From: Ustulina deusta
Lineage: Eukaryota; Ascomycota; Sordariomycetes; Xylariales; Xylariaceae
Assembly: GCA_023159155.1 (NCBI GenBank)
Contig: JAJNNX010000017.1
Location: 62,001 to 126,000, forward strand
Direction: 5' to 3'
DNA: 64,000 nucleotides
The notes beneath the pieces are model-generated. The model ran no database searches, was not told the DNA's origin, and was given only the letters and a program-made list of their open reading frames with translations. A program made the position numbers and the translations under genes. Below, piece after piece: positions 43,565-56,771 of this stretch (position 1 is its first letter; the number at the start of each line of letters is the position of its first letter).

Positions 43565-45741
43565 TTAATCCGCATCAAAGAAGCTCCCGCGCTGCTTCAA
43601 ACCCGACAAGTCCACGAGCCCCATGACCACGCCATCCGATCTCCTGACATACTCGCCGAGATCAAAGTACACGGCCGCAGCAACAGCCGTGACGAAGATC
43701 TGCACGACGCCCATGCCGATGGCCGAGCCTCGGAGACCATCCCCCGTCCGCACCGCAGCCGGCAGGCCGAGAACGAAGGCCCCCGCGACGAGGTTCCGAA
43801 GAGCCGTTAGTCCGGCCTGCATGTCGGCTATGTTGCGCAGCGCGACGTTCATGTTGGCCGAGGTGAAAGCCGTCGACTGCTGCACCACGGGGTGGATCGT
43901 TCCATCGAGGGTGGCGGACCCGAGGGCAAGGAGCCCAAGAAGGAACGAGATGACAGGGAAGCTGATGCTGTTCCGGGTGAACGCCAGGTCCCAGATCACG
44001 ACGCTGTCGCCTTGCCCGCGCCGCTGCGCCGAGCCCACGATGTACAGCCCGAAGCCGAGGATGCCGATCGAGGCGAAGGTGGTGCCCACGGCGAGTATGA
44101 GCAGGTGAATCATGCGGGAGAAGCGTTTCCGACTCAATAGCCAGGACAGCCCCGCCATGGCGGCAGTTCCAAGCAGGAAGGGAGTGAAAAAGATTAGGCC
44201 AATAGACGATGCTGCGAGTCTAAAGGGTGGTGGTGTGAAGAGCGACGAAAGAGAACTGGTAAGACCCCAGAGGGAAACATAAGGAAGTATTGTTACGACG
44301 AAAAGTAATATTGTCGATGGTGCCACTGCTGCCCTAGGTCCCTGCAGGAGGAGTGTTCGGTCCACAAGAATTGCCTTGTAAGACTGGAATTTCACATTCC
44401 GAAGGTAATCCAGGACTGCATCTTTTGAGAACGTGATTGTTGGTAGCCTCGATTGGGACCGAGTCAGCGTTGGGAAACTACCAGGGTCCTGATCAAAGCT
44501 CAATCGCCTGTAAGTCGTCTCAGGGGCGCCCAAGATGACCAAGGGCATCAGCACCACTAAAAAGGGGGTAAAGATCTCGAATTGAGTAGAGAACCCTCGA
44601 GGGCGCATTGAGGCAGCGCTGCCGATCTGTTTAACCACTGGAGTCAGTAATTACCATAAAGAGCAAAATTTGACCAATGTCTCGGGAGCATGCAGGAGCA
44701 ACTGAGGCCAAAAATTGCTAAAAGGGGATAGAAAAGACTCCAGGGAACTAACAAGTGGCGCGCCCCATGTCGCGGCAAGCGACACGGTGTTATAGAGTAG
44801 GATCTTAGGTTGCCGTTCGTGCTCCTAGAGGAGTGTAAGTGAAGATGCACGGTAACAGAATTCCGAGTAAAGGGGCCATACGAAAAAGGTGTCCAGGATC
44901 GACCCCAGTACCAATGTATCGAAAGCACCCCAACCCAACCCCTGGAATATCCTCGCAGCCATATTCTGCGCAAATTCCCCTCTTGTATTAATATTCCATG
45001 CCGAGCCAATGAATACCAGTGTCATCGAACCTAGATAAACCGGCCGCTTCCCCCAAACTTTGGCTAATATCGTGCTCGCCATGCCTGATAGGGCCGAAAT
45101 AATCAATGGCACAGCTGTCAGAGCGGCTGCTCTTGTATAAGTAGTGCCTTGTTCTGCCGCCAGGACACTATGGACGCTGATGAGCGCCGTCTTCATCGCA
45201 CCGACAACGGCCACCATAGACAATAGCGCGAAAAAGTTGAGATTTTTCTTCCACAGCGGCCAGTTCTAAATTTCCCATCAGCACTTAATTCAAGCCGTTC
45301 TCTAGAAGCTTGGGTCTGTACCAATGGATCTTTGGGGTCCTCGCTAGGCTGAGGTGACAATTCCACCATCCTATGCTTACCCGTGCCATGTTTAAGAATG
45401 CGTTTCGGATCTATACTCGTAAACGTGGAAGCCGTCCCTGGTCTTGGTTCATCCCTCGATACTGCTCTGGCAGACTTCGCCCTCGAGATCCCAAATGGTA
45501 CCGGGAGCTCTTTATCAAGCCCGCCACGTACTGGCGACAAGGTCCTGCTCTCAACTTCTGCTGTCCTCCTGTTCCCCTCTAGGGCGGCTGCCTCCGCGGC
45601 ATCTTTTTCGATCTCCGCCATCGGCGGCAGTGGCGGCAGTGTTTTACGAAAGCCATGGCTTGACTTTGGAGGTGCTGGGAAGCTCTTCTCAATCTGCGCT
45701 ATGTCGATTGTCGACTGTTCTGACTCCGGTCTCGTGCTCAT
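43565..45741 (-). CDS. Major facilitator superfamily transporter
   Basis: Four exons: 45741-45322, 45265-44882, 44824-44753 and 44626-43565, giving 645 residues. A long hydrophilic N-terminus (about 135 residues, Pro/Ser-rich) leads to DPLNWPLWKKNLNFFALLSMVAVVGAMKTALIS, the usual start of the first helix in fungal DHA1-type carriers. Later hallmarks are ILAKVWGKRPVYLG (loop 2-3), ARIFQGLGWGAFDTLVLGSI and EHERQPKILLYNTVSLAATWGAPL, and helices continue to the C-terminus. It should be a plasma-membrane proton antiporter or facilitator; substrate unknown. Intron 1 (GTACAG...TTTAG) restores DPL-NWPLWKK. Intron 3, which splits GAPL from IGSAAS in a conserved block, is an introner-like element. Confidence 0.88.
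44627..44752 (-). repeat. Introner-like element copy 3 (intron 3 of MFS gene)
   Basis: This is a 126-bp intron, GTTAGT...AACAG, in phase 0. CTGGAGTC near the donor (44743-44736) pairs with GACTCCAG near the acceptor (44645-44638). The internal 17-mer CTCCTGCATGCTCCCGA (44698-44682) is identical to copy 2. The end block GTAATTACTGACTCCAG is identical to copy 1. Confidence 0.85.
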
Positions 45742-48282
45742 GACTTTGTAACGACTCTTCCTTTTCAGATCTCCCTTATTTCCACGATCGGATCACCAAA
45801 ACAGCCAAAATTCCAATTAAAATGCAGTTAACGGGTAGGAGATACAGTATACGGGTCGAAGTAATTCGTGCAAATAAACTAGTCGATGAAGTTTAATCAA
45901 ATGGTAGAATCAAAGGCAACCAGGCCGCGAAGGTCAACTTCAAAGAAGTGAAATTGGTGATGGGAGAAGGTAAGGACAGAACCTTGAAGCAGTGAAGATA
46001 GGCAAAATGAGAAATAGAATTGCTCAGACTCTCGAGATCAGAGCTGTGGCGGGTACAAAGTATACACCTCAAGCGGCCGACGAGCCTACTACTGGTGCAC
46101 GAGATCATCGGAGGACACTACAGATAGGTAGTTCATTCTGGTGGGGACCCAATATGCCGGTAGGTACAGTATCATCACAGCCAGTCACTTGTTTCAGTTC
46201 GCCCTCCGGCCGCGGAAAGCACAGGGCCACCTCATCCTTGCGCGGATCTGAATACGACGTGAAGAAGACTCGGTTATAGAGACAAGACCTCGTCGCAACG
46301 ACTTGAGCAGGCCGCATTCGGCGTCTCATCGTCCCTACCTCGCGTGATGGCCGTTTCCGTTCTCGTGTGGGGAAAACGGGATTTATTAATAGTCTTACTA
46401 AAAATAAAAATAAAAAGGCTCGCTCGCAATGGAAGGAGAGCCCAAAGTTCACGCTCGTCGGCAGCTCGAGAGGGAACTGCGAGTCCTGGCGTCGAAAGTG
46501 GTTCTTCGAGACCAACATGCGGCCCGAACCCGGCAGAAAATCCCTCCTGAGGAAAGGCGGAAGTTCTACTGTACACGATAGACACCGGGATACACGTAGA
46601 ATATATTGTCAGGAAGCCACCCGAAAAGATGCTTGGCACCTTGGCCACCTGAGCAGTCATGCAATGACCAGGTCGCAACAGCGGTCAGCTAAACCCAAAG
46701 GGGGGGTTTGAAACTCGCCTGAGGCAGGATCAGCAACGAGGACAGGAACGAGCTCGAGCGCACGGTACAAGTCTGCACTATCTACACTAGGTTAGGTACA
46801 TACTTGGTAGGTTAGCAGTCCGGACCACGACGGACACCCCTGTCCTTAGAGAAGGGGCGATATCGACTCTCTGCCCGGTTTTTTTCGCAGAAATTACTTG
46901 AGTTAGTGCAACTGCAGGAACGAAACAACCAGAAAAGGGTGGGTAGGTATATATAATGTGATTGAAGCATTATCTAAAAAACTGGACTGCTGAAGAGTAG
47001 GTAGAGTGCTACCATCTGATGATACTTACCTTACATAGACCACCGCCACCAGATCGCTGCGTCCACTAGGTATGTATAATGGCTAGGTACCTAGTCCCTG
47101 TAGGGCTAATGCAGGAACAATGGGTGTCGCACGCCACTGACACGCCGTTGTGGTACCCTAACCTAGTGTAGCTTAAGCACCTACTGTAGGTACAAGTACA
47201 TACGCATAGTACCTCTAGGTAGGCTAGGTAGGTAGTCTACTTAACCCCTGACGCCCTACAAGGTGCCATAATAAAATGACACGATGAAAAGACCAAGACC
47301 AATCCTGTTTCGCGTCTTCGACACGACAAGCCTCATGAAAGAAAGGAAAAAAACCCTCATCGGTCATATACCTACGTTGATCGCATCTTAGTGAGTGAGT
47401 ACCACGGCTGGTGATAGAACATTCAATAGGGGCGAGTGGCATATATAAAACAAGATTTACAGTTTATCAAGCACGCTCGTTTCGACCGCAGCAGACTCGG
47501 TCACTGTTCGGTGTTTATAGATGTCTGGGTGAGTGTGATACAAGTAGATCGCGATGATTTACCGTCTGTAGTTTGGTAGCATGACGGCATACTGTCGGCA
47601 GATCTAGCATGCATGAACCACTTATAGCAGCAGAAGAGTTGCAACAGCACACGGACGTTCAATCCTATCGCATGAATTTCAAGGCGGCTTGGTGATTGCC
47701 GTGATGGGCAGGATGTTTCGCTTCAATTATCGATCCAAAGTATAATAATACTTGATTAATCATGTAAGTATAGTCTAGAATGGTGACTACCGGTATGACC
47801 CTCCGACTCGCTGATGCAAAGCCAAGCCTTAAGCGTGACCGTGACGCCCGGAATGCTCCCAAAACCCTCTAACATAGTATATACAGTCTTTTCATCTATC
47901 CTCGAGCTTCGTGAGCTCTCTATATACCCAAACGCGGTCCGGCGAATGCGCTCCCAAGAAAATCAGCAAGCCGCCTACAGCCCAATTAATGAATTTAAAT
48001 TCTCAAAATTGCACCCGAATCGGAATATGTGCCGATAATGTTACTGCACCGGCATAATCTTGGGCAATAACGTGTGAGCGGGTGCGCTTGGCAATTGAAT
48101 GACTTCGTTGCAGGGCAGATAGCGATCAGAGCCAGCAAAACGAAACGATCCTATTACCAATTAGTAAGAATTCCCCAAATGCATCTGCATCCGGTCCTCA
48201 GTAGTACACGGGGTTCGTCGTAGACGATCCTTAGCGATCGCGAGGGTACACGGTGGAAGTCGAGCTTATGCAACTCGCATAA
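45742..48282. other. Long intergenic region
   Basis: About 2.5 kb. Overlapping frames at 46105-46711 on both strands look like shadows with no domain. CTAGGTAGGTAG words cluster at about 47080-47240. I see no supportable gene, tRNA or transposon. Confidence 0.4.
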
Positions 48283-49489
48283 TCACGGATCTACCGCCTC
48301 TTGCATCGACCGGGAAGGAACTACTCCGGTACGTCGATAGTTTGGCTTGGTGCTGCTCGTACACAGCTCGTGGTCGAACCAAGGAGTACACGTCTTGGGT
48401 CCACGCCAATAGTCACTGACATGAAGCGTTTCTAGTTTCCCAAGAACGTGGTCCTCCAGGTGCCGTGAAGCGTGGTCGCCAGTCATACTCGATCTCAGAT
48501 AGAAAAGAGGACCGTTTCAAAGGAGGCAATGATGATGGCTTTACCTGAGTCAGCGACCTGCTGAGCTTCAGAGGTCTCCAGCGTAAGCTGCAGTTTGTTG
48601 GTCCGTACAATCAACTCTAAATTTGTGTCAGTCCTGATCTTTGAAGTCAGACTCGGGCTCGTGGCACTAACCTTGGTATTCGAGTGTGTACGAAACGGCG
48701 GGATCTTCATCCCGGCTTAGTAAAAGGGGTGTCTGGCCCTCTTCCTTGGGGACGACGCGAAATCGCACTCCCACGTTCTTGGATGTGCCTATCCATAAAA
48801 TCGAAGGATCATCAAGACGTGTCTGTCCATCTTGCTGCTGTTCCGTGGCCGATCGCTCCGCTTGTTCTCGGAGCCAATCACGCCAAACCCTGATGACGCC
48901 ATCGGTGACGTTGTCTATGCTGAGAAACAAGCCTCTCTTGGGTCCCACCTTAACTAGATTGGTCACCGCGCAAAGTTGAGTGAAGAGGTCGCCTGCATCT
49001 AGGTTCACATCATACGATGGGGCCTTCTGAGTCAGGGATTCTTCTGTCGCGTCGTTGGCACTGGTGGTTGACCACCGAGAGCGAGGGCGCTGGTTTTCGT
49101 CGCCGAGATAGAGCTTGAACCGCGTGTAAAGCTGATTCAAGTCTTCCAAGTCGGCATCTTCACCAGCCTCCGGGAGCCCGTCAGTTGCCAAGTACTTGCA
49201 GAACAGTGAGGGAGCGGACACTCTATCGCAAGGGTGGTAGCACTCCAGAACCAGTTCGCGGCCCTGTAATGCGGTGGCCTCGACAAGTCTGTAGTAGTGA
49301 AGACGGCCAACGAGGCCGCGAAAGCGACGGGAAACAGCAGCAAGCGGTAAGAGCGAGCGGGTGGGAAGGGAATCCAGGGCGTTGATAATGAGCTTCACGA
49401 TGGAAATTAGCAGGTTGGCGCAAGCGTCGACTCGAAGGTAGACGTACCTCGTTTGGGAGCGAGTTGAAGGCGTTCGTCGTGTCAGCCAT
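48283..49489 (-). CDS. F-box-like protein, 3' end uncertain
   Basis: Exon 1 is 49489-49448 (MADTTNAFNSLPNE), exon 2 is 49392-48672 and exon 3 is 48616-48545. Joined, they read FNSLPNELIINALDSLPTRSLLPLAAVSRRFRGLV, the F-box signature at residues about 8-42. F-box proteins are the substrate-recognition parts of SCF ubiquitin ligases. The middle resembles other fungal F-box proteins with phloem-protein-2-like tails (RFRVVPKEEG). After exon 3 (ending VADSG) a further exon to 48283 is likely, because KLETLHVSDYWRGPKTCTPWFDHELC looks like a conserved ending. I could not find a splice pair that joins it in frame. The gene may contain a lesion there, or my intron choice is wrong. Confidence 0.65.
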
Positions 49490-52400
49490 GACGCAAGATA
49501 TGGAGTTGATAACCGATATGGTGAGGTTTAAGTGACGAGGACAAGGTGCGTTGTTGGACAAGCATCATGAACGACATCTCCTGATGCGATGGCAAAAGGC
49601 TTTATATATGATATAGGGAGTCCGTGTATGCCCGGAAAGGTGGTCCTGCATCGCGCGTGGCAACCCGATTAGATCCGAGGCTGGAGGTGTTGGCTGAGAC
49701 GTGGTGCGAGGTCGAAGGCTGCGGCTTCGAGATCACGCTATCTCGCGCTTCGCGCTTGATGCGGATGATGCCGGGAGCGAAGGGAAAAATTTTCCCGCTG
49801 GTATCGATGCAACTCGGCGGTGTAGTGTACGTGTGGCATTTAATTTCAAGAACTATTCCTTCGTTGCAGGCTACTGTAGATAGGGGCGATGGCGAACGAC
49901 CTCGGTCATCGCAAGATCCCAAGCGCGCAGTCCAGCGAAGACAGGACTGCCGAGCGGGCATCATGCAGCTGTGCATCTGTAGCGGCGTGTGGTGTCGCGT
50001 GCCAAGCCCAGTAGGCAAGTAAATCCTTGGGCCCACCGCGAATGCTTGTGTTGGTCTAACGGCGATGCAAAGAAACCCGATATGGTGTAGAAGATCCTTG
50101 AAGTCTCGGTCTCAGTCTCCGCGACAGATGACAGCTTGTCGAGCATTCGAAAGATGTGAGGTGTGAGGACCACCTGCCTCGCGTCACCACAGCGTACCTC
50201 GCGCTACAGAGTCGCGATCCTGACTTTGCACAGGCGGGAAGTGGCTAATCCCGGCAGCTGCTCCAACGGCCTGGCCAGAGCACCGGGCGTTGCCGGCCAG
50301 AATGAGGTCATACAGTTATCTGTACAGTGCCAGCAACCCTAGTTAACGGTGCGGGCTTTGTTGTCTTGGATGGGTCGTCTTAGGTCATCACCAACTTACG
50401 AGATTCATTTAGACCTGACACGACAGTTATGGCGCTGCCCATGATGGGAACATGAATCGAACCACGCCCTTCCTAATCCCAACCCACTCAATTCGCATCT
50501 CGTTCAGACGGAACCAGTATCTAACTACACTACGTATATCTAGCCCTTGGTACTACACCAATCAAATACGGCGACACACTTCTTGATTACCGAGTCTTGC
50601 AAGCGCATACAACAGCTGTCTACACGTAGGCCTGGAAGCTACGGAAGAGTTCAAACACCGTCGTCTTTCTCCGAGTAGTATACCATATCTCTACCTGAAA
50701 CTTGTTAGAGGCTAGTTTAAGAGCGCTTAATTACGCTTTCCATGAATTGCACTATCCCTGCAGTCGATCTCGGGATCTCTAGGCCCCACGCCTAAGATAC
50801 GGCGGAACCGTCGCCGTTCCGCCCGTCAGCGAATGAAGATACTATCCAATTAGTACTAATGAGGTAGTTATTCTTTGAGAAAAAAAAAAAAGCCGTATAT
50901 TCTTCCGAATAGCATCAACATCTTTCTCACAGAGCACTTGGTGGTTCGAATTTCCCATAAACCATGAGTTTCTTCCAATACCGCCTTAGCAGTTCAGGTT
51001 CACATCTCACAGTGCTTTTACTTCTAAGCCATGTAGGAAGAACCTTGTTTTTTCTAGAGTCCACAACTTGTATTCGTGGTATGTGCCTGGACGAATAATA
51101 TCGCTCGTGGCGGTGAGTTCAAAAGCAACGTGTTGTGTCATTTGCCGAGGTCTAATACAGATCAAGATCTTGAGAGTGGATGGCGCGTCCACGGCAGATA
51201 TCAAAAGCTGCCTATGATCTACCTAGGTTTAGCGCTCGGTAGTATCAACCTGCAAAGATACGTACTCGTGTATCTTCGCTAGAAGAGATGATGCCACTAG
51301 TGTAGTCCATTAATCGGCGAACGATGGCGATGGCTTAACCAAATCTGGATCTCCGCGCGTAATCGACCTACGCCTCTCAGGAAGGTACATCAACACCCGA
51401 GCGCCTTGCATCTCGGGATTTCATCTTGCATCCGGTTTCAATCTGTATATCCATCTTTTCCGCGTATGCTTAGGGAATGCGGCAATACACTGCGAAGGAC
51501 GACTGTAGGAATAGTAGGGCAGTTCAGTAGGTTGTTTGCTACGCTCGGTAGCTATGGTGTAGGTATAAACTGTAACGTTGAACAAGAGCAAACCACGCGC
51601 TCCTTACTCCACAACACTCACCAAACAAGCATTTATAAAACCCGCTTTGACAAATCCCGGTTGCGCTTTGGACATATACGACGAAGTACTTGAGTGATGG
51701 CTCGGGTGTGCTTGGTGATATTTCGGGATATAGAGCTGTGGAGTAATAGAAGTATTCGTGTGATTTGAACACCCATTGGAAACCATGACATTTTTTCTTG
51801 TTCAGTCTACCTCAGGTATGGATATGTATTATCTCTAAATTGTATCCAGGGCTATAGATAGAGCAGACGACAGCACTAATATCAGATACGTGATCGGACT
51901 ATCTAGGGAATTAGACAACTCGGGCTATTTCCAGAGGTAAATTTGTCAATGGACCTAGGTTAACTCGGCTATGCAGCTTCTTCTAACCGCTCATCCATGA
52001 GACACGCTCTGTTATGACAATATACTTATAGGCAGTCTTGCACATGGAATTCTCTCCGGAAGTATCCCGCGGGCCACCGCCACAACATTTAGGGTCTTTA
52101 TGTGGAAGACTCGGCCGGCTGTTTTTTTTTTTTTTTGCAATCTTTCATTGTTGGTTTCATAGGTGCCGGTATCAGTTTGAGATGCAGAGCGTGTTTCGGC
52201 GATCTCGCTGGTTTTTGGGGGGTTTTCTGGATGGGATGTCGTTATAAACCCCTCCGCATTCCCTATCATACTTGAGTTCTGAGACAATGATGATGGTGTA
52301 TTATCATGTAACCTCTCTCTCTCCCTCGCCCCCTTTCCGTGTATTTAAATGATTAAGCCTAATTCATTCAACATTATCTATGTACGCTCATTGATATATA

Positions 52401-54173
52401 TCTCACAATTGGGGCACATCAAGCGAGGGTCCTATATCAACTCCAATGGCAGCGTTACATGATCCTCAGCTGCACTACCAAGGGCAGCGATCTCGCCAAT
52501 GAGGGCACCCGTGGAACATGGTGACCTGCTGGAGGTCTGCTGCCATGCGTCTCGAGTAGTGCTTAGTGGAACCGAGGCTGGGTGGATACGGGCTGATTGA
52601 TGTGTAAGCTGGTCATCCCATGTTCGCGGACTCCTGCCGTTCTCTCAGATGGAGTGGGCCACCCCGGAGTCTTGATGCAGGCCCTAGGTTCCTTCCGGAT
52701 GCACTCAGCGTTTCGATAGGTCGGCAAACTCTCTCCATTCGCCGTGGCATGCCCTCTAGCAGGGCCAGAGCCTCAACGTTCGTGTCATTCGTCGGTGAAG
52801 CACGCCAGAGCTTTGCAGCCAGAACCCTAACAGCACACAGTACACAGCATTCCGGGACGAACTAGTGTATACATGAAGTGGGATCGCATGGTTGCATTTC
52901 GTCGAGATTACTAATACAAAAGAGTTGTTGTCTTGATTACGTGGAGGATACAGCGTATCTGCCACCTGTAGTACGCCGGCTGCTTGCCTTGAAGTTCTTA
53001 CTAACCTGCATGGAAGGAAGGCCGTTCGAGCAGCGTAACCAATGACAGGTGAGGTCCGGTAGAGACACCAGCCACAGATGCGACCTATCATCTGTGGCGC
53101 CGCCGTGGTACCACGGAACAGGTACGTACTGCACGACCTACATACAGGTATCTAGATGTCGACCCGGTACTGCAGCTGGAGGTCAGCCAACTGGTAGGCT
53201 AATCGGCCTTGCCGTTGCCTGTCTCTCGCCTATCAGACATGGACTTCCCAATCCGTACTAGAGGCCTACCTAACCGGGTACCAGCTCTCCACACCCCTGT
53301 CCAGGACGATGCAACACCCCACATTCATAATCCCATACCGACTCTGTCCCTTGTGCGCAGAATTCTGTCTTAGTAGATACGCCTGCCAGATTAGCCCTCT
53401 GGACAGATACATGTTCGATGTTAAAATGCCGTCTCAAGTCCGTCGCACTTGCCCTCGAAACAACATCCCGTCATGCAGGAAGCTCGGGCCCCACCACCTG
53501 GCATGCCACTAATGCACCCACTACCAACCTAGTGTACCTGTAGCTAGTGCGTGTAGGTCCAGCATGCATACAACAGACCTACATACAGCAGCCAGTATCT
53601 AGTAGCTTGCTGCTTTGTCTCGTTAGCGCGGCATGGAGGCGGCGAGGGGTCGATGGGGTTGATGGATGGGGGCGAGGTGGTGCACACGACGACGACAGCA
53701 GAGGGCGCAAAGAGATCAACTGACAACGTTGTCGGAATTGGCCACTGGCGAGCCGTGCCAGGTCATGCCATGCCATGCCATGAATGGACGGCGGCCGAGG
53801 GGGTTCGGGGTGGATGTTGGCGACTGCATTCCTTGCCTTTGACGCATGTGCCTGCTAAGTCCAGTATGTTTGTCCACTTTTCCACATTCACCGGCCTGGG
53901 ACCTTTTCAGACGTACACTGCACTTCACACCAACAGATCTTTATACCTATATATATGGGGCGGTTGGTCGGTTGTTGGCCGCTATCTCTTGGTTCTTCGG
54001 CAGATCGGCCTTCCCTCTCTCGGTCCTCGATCCCGACATCGCCAACATTGTCCTCTCTCTCTCCCTCCCCCATTTCCTTCACCCACCAACCCTCCCTCAA
54101 CTTGCCCGCACCACAAACAACACCACACCATCCATCCGAGCAATTGAGGCATCTCTTGCCTCGACGCATCGCC
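49490..54173. other. 4.7-kb gene-poor region
   Basis: The longest gap in the window. It contains an A-run at 50879-50890, a T-run at about 52121-52136, TGCCA pentanucleotide repeats at about 53764-53782 and a C/T-rich leader before the amidotransferase gene. Open frames are short or are overlapping shadows (49602-50036). No gene is supported. Confidence 0.45.
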
Positions 54174-55021
54174 ATGGGTTCCCGAGGCCTCGACGTGCCA
54201 ATCCGGCTTGCCATCCTCGAGGCCGACACGCCCGTCCCTGGCATCAAGGCCAAGTACCAGTCATATGGTGGCGTCTTCACCCACCTGTTCAAGCGTGCCT
54301 GCGCATCCCTTCCTCATCCCGTTCCTTTAGAATCCCAATTGGCTCTTTCTGCGCACGACGTTGTCAACGATCCCACCGCCTATCCGGATCCTGAAACCAT
54401 CGACGCTATATTGATCACGGGTGCTAAGTACAACGCGTTCGATAGCGACGAGTGGATTGTCCGCCTCGTCCAGTTCACGAAGCGTTGTCTCGAGGGCGGC
54501 CGCATCCGCGCCATTGGCATCTGCTTTGGCCATCAGATCATCGCTCGCGCTCTCGGCGCCGAATTGGGCAGGAATACACGGGGCTGGGAGGTTAGTGTTG
54601 TTGAGCACGAGCTCACGACCGAGGGAAAGAAAGTCTTTGGCTTGCAGAAGATGGTACGGACAACCCCAAGCCCATCTAGCACAGAAAGGAACTCGCCCTC
54701 AACCTGAAGACGGCTAACACGCACTTGTTGTAGTCAATCCACCAGATGCACCGCGACATCGTGCTCTCGTTCCCACCGGGCACAACCCAGCTGGCGCGCA
54801 CAGACATCTGCGCCAACCAAGCCATGTATATACCAGGCAGGATGATTTCGGTGCAAGGTCATCCCGAGTTCACAGAGGAAATGGTGCGCGAGATCCTTGA
54901 TATGCGTAAATACGGCGGTATTGTCAGCGACGACATTTATCAAGACGGCATCAACCGCGTTGCTGACAAGCAAGACGGTGTCGTGGTCGCGCAAGCGTTT
55001 ATGCGGTTCCTGCATGGATAA
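54174..55021 (+). CDS. Class-I glutamine amidotransferase domain protein
   Basis: Two exons, 54174-54653 and 54734-55021, giving 255 residues. The nucleophile is Cys117 in AIGICFGHQIIARALGAE, the GATase class-I elbow. His203 and Glu205 in SVQGHPEFT complete the triad. This is a stand-alone GATase domain like the fungal GMP-synthase-like/YLR126c-type proteins. They lack a synthetase partner in the same chain, and their acceptor is generally unknown. The start at 54174 gives MGSRGLDVPIRLAILEAD. The 80-bp intron (GTACGG...TGTAG) falls between KKVFGLQKM and SIHQMHRDIV and is in phase 0. Confidence 0.88.
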
Positions 55022-56771
55022 AACCAAAACAAGCACAAGAAACCAAAAAGAGAGAAAAAAAAACCCCCCAAAAACACCCAAGAACAAGGGAAACACCAAA
55101 AAAACAAAAAGAGGAGGAATAAGTATACCGGCGGCAGGTAAGCAAGCATTTGCGAGTTTATATTCTGCCGCTGGCCGACATCTGTGCTGTGAAAATTAGT
55201 ATCACATCCGAGAACGGTGGGCTTGTATCTACTCAGGGATTACAGGATGCCTGTCCGGGTTGTGTGCTGTATCCCCTGCGACCTTGTTCTTAGTCAGACC
55301 CGAATGCAACCCCGGATACATTACGTATACTTGGTGCTTTATCCTATACCTCAGGAACAAATATGTGTTGGTTTCTCGTCTTGTTGGCTGCAGAGATAGT
55401 ACGTCATATGTCATACGATTATTGGTCTTGGGGCTCGGCGGTATCTAGAAACACGGTTCACAATATTCATATCGGTCTGTGTCAGCAGCTCAACGTGGCC
55501 TAACTAAGGCTTCACCTCTCAGTTCTTCCAGCTTAATCAATAATCAATATCGCAAACATTTTGCTTGCTCATTCACACCTCTTTGTGGGACAATATTTTG
55601 CTTTTCCTTCGAACATTACTATCAACCTCCTCGCTTTCTTCAGGTCACTCGACACCGTACTCAGTTGGAGCAATAAGACCATGACTTTCATGTTGCATCT
55701 CAACTGTTCACTCTTGTTAGACGAAGGGTGCAGGCTGGATATTAGGGCACCTGTATTTGAATCGTATCTCATCCACCCTTTTTGCATGATACATAGTCAA
55801 TCGATGTTTGTGAAGTACGTTGGTCTGCTTCGGTACATATATACCACCCTGCTCCTATTATATATGCAGCAGGCCTGTATAGGTATCACCAGAGATCCAA
55901 CGCAGGTGACATGGAAAACAAAACCCATGCATCTAATCGCAGTATGCCCGTCTACCCAGATAAATACTAGACTAGATAGTAACGCTTCGCTTCACTTCAC
56001 TTCCATTCTCTACTACAAGAAGAACAAATCGAAAAGCAAGGTTTAAAGTCGCAAGGCGATGTTGCTTACTTAATGTTTCTTGTCTCTCCTCAGGATAACA
56101 AATAATGCCACCTCCAACTACCAGGTATCGAACCAATCATCTAACCTTACATATCTATCCTGTCCGTCCGAGGTAGGTAGTAAATATACCCGACCAACCT
56201 GATGCAGATGAATGCCCAGTCCATGCAAAGCGATAAACATCCAAAAAAAGGTAGACGACCCCCACCCCACCCAAAAAAAAACAAAAACGCCATAATGCCT
56301 CCATCGTTTTTTTTTCCTTCCTTCCTATCCGAATGACTGATTGAGAAGAGGTGTTGTTGACCAACTGAAACGCCCGCTCCCTCGCGAGGACCATCCGACT
56401 AACCAAGCGGATGCGTCATAGGTATAAATAGATAGATAAACCTTGTAACCCGGGGGTATCATCATCTAGTAGATATAGATATAGATAGAGAAATGGAAAG
56501 AAGAAGAAGAAAAAAAAGGGGGGGGGAAAAACGCCGAGTATGTAGCATAGCATAAACATCCACGGAACCCACCCAACGCGCAACGTTAACATGAAAAATG
56601 GAAAACGAAACTTGTCCATCATCATCATCGTCATCATACTTAGGGAGGTAGATAGGTAGGTATTTAACCAGGGCGTCGCGTCGCGTCGGCGTCCGTGTCC
56701 TCGTCCTCGTCCTTGAGTCAAGCCCTCAAGTCGTGTCCTCGTGTTAAGGCAGGTATGAATGAATGAATGAA
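55022..56771. other. Convergent intergenic region
   Basis: 1.75 kb between convergent 3' ends. It holds an A/C-rich stretch just after the amidotransferase stop, an AAG/G-rich run at about 56497-56528 and a GAAT repeat at 56756-56771. A 161-codon frame at 55561-56046 has no family resemblance. Confidence 0.45.

Noticed and set aside
46105..46711. Overlapping ORFs on both strands
   Set aside because: No recognisable domain on either strand, and low-complexity residues dominate.
49602..50036. Overlapping 130-144-codon ORFs on both strands
   Set aside because: Mutual shadows without family resemblance or clear introns.
50936..50960. tRNA-like GGTTCGAAT motif
   Set aside because: No acceptor stem, anticodon arm or D-arm can be formed around it.
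55561..56046. 161-codon plus-strand ORF
   Set aside because: Composition is that of intergenic DNA and there are no domains or conserved motifs.
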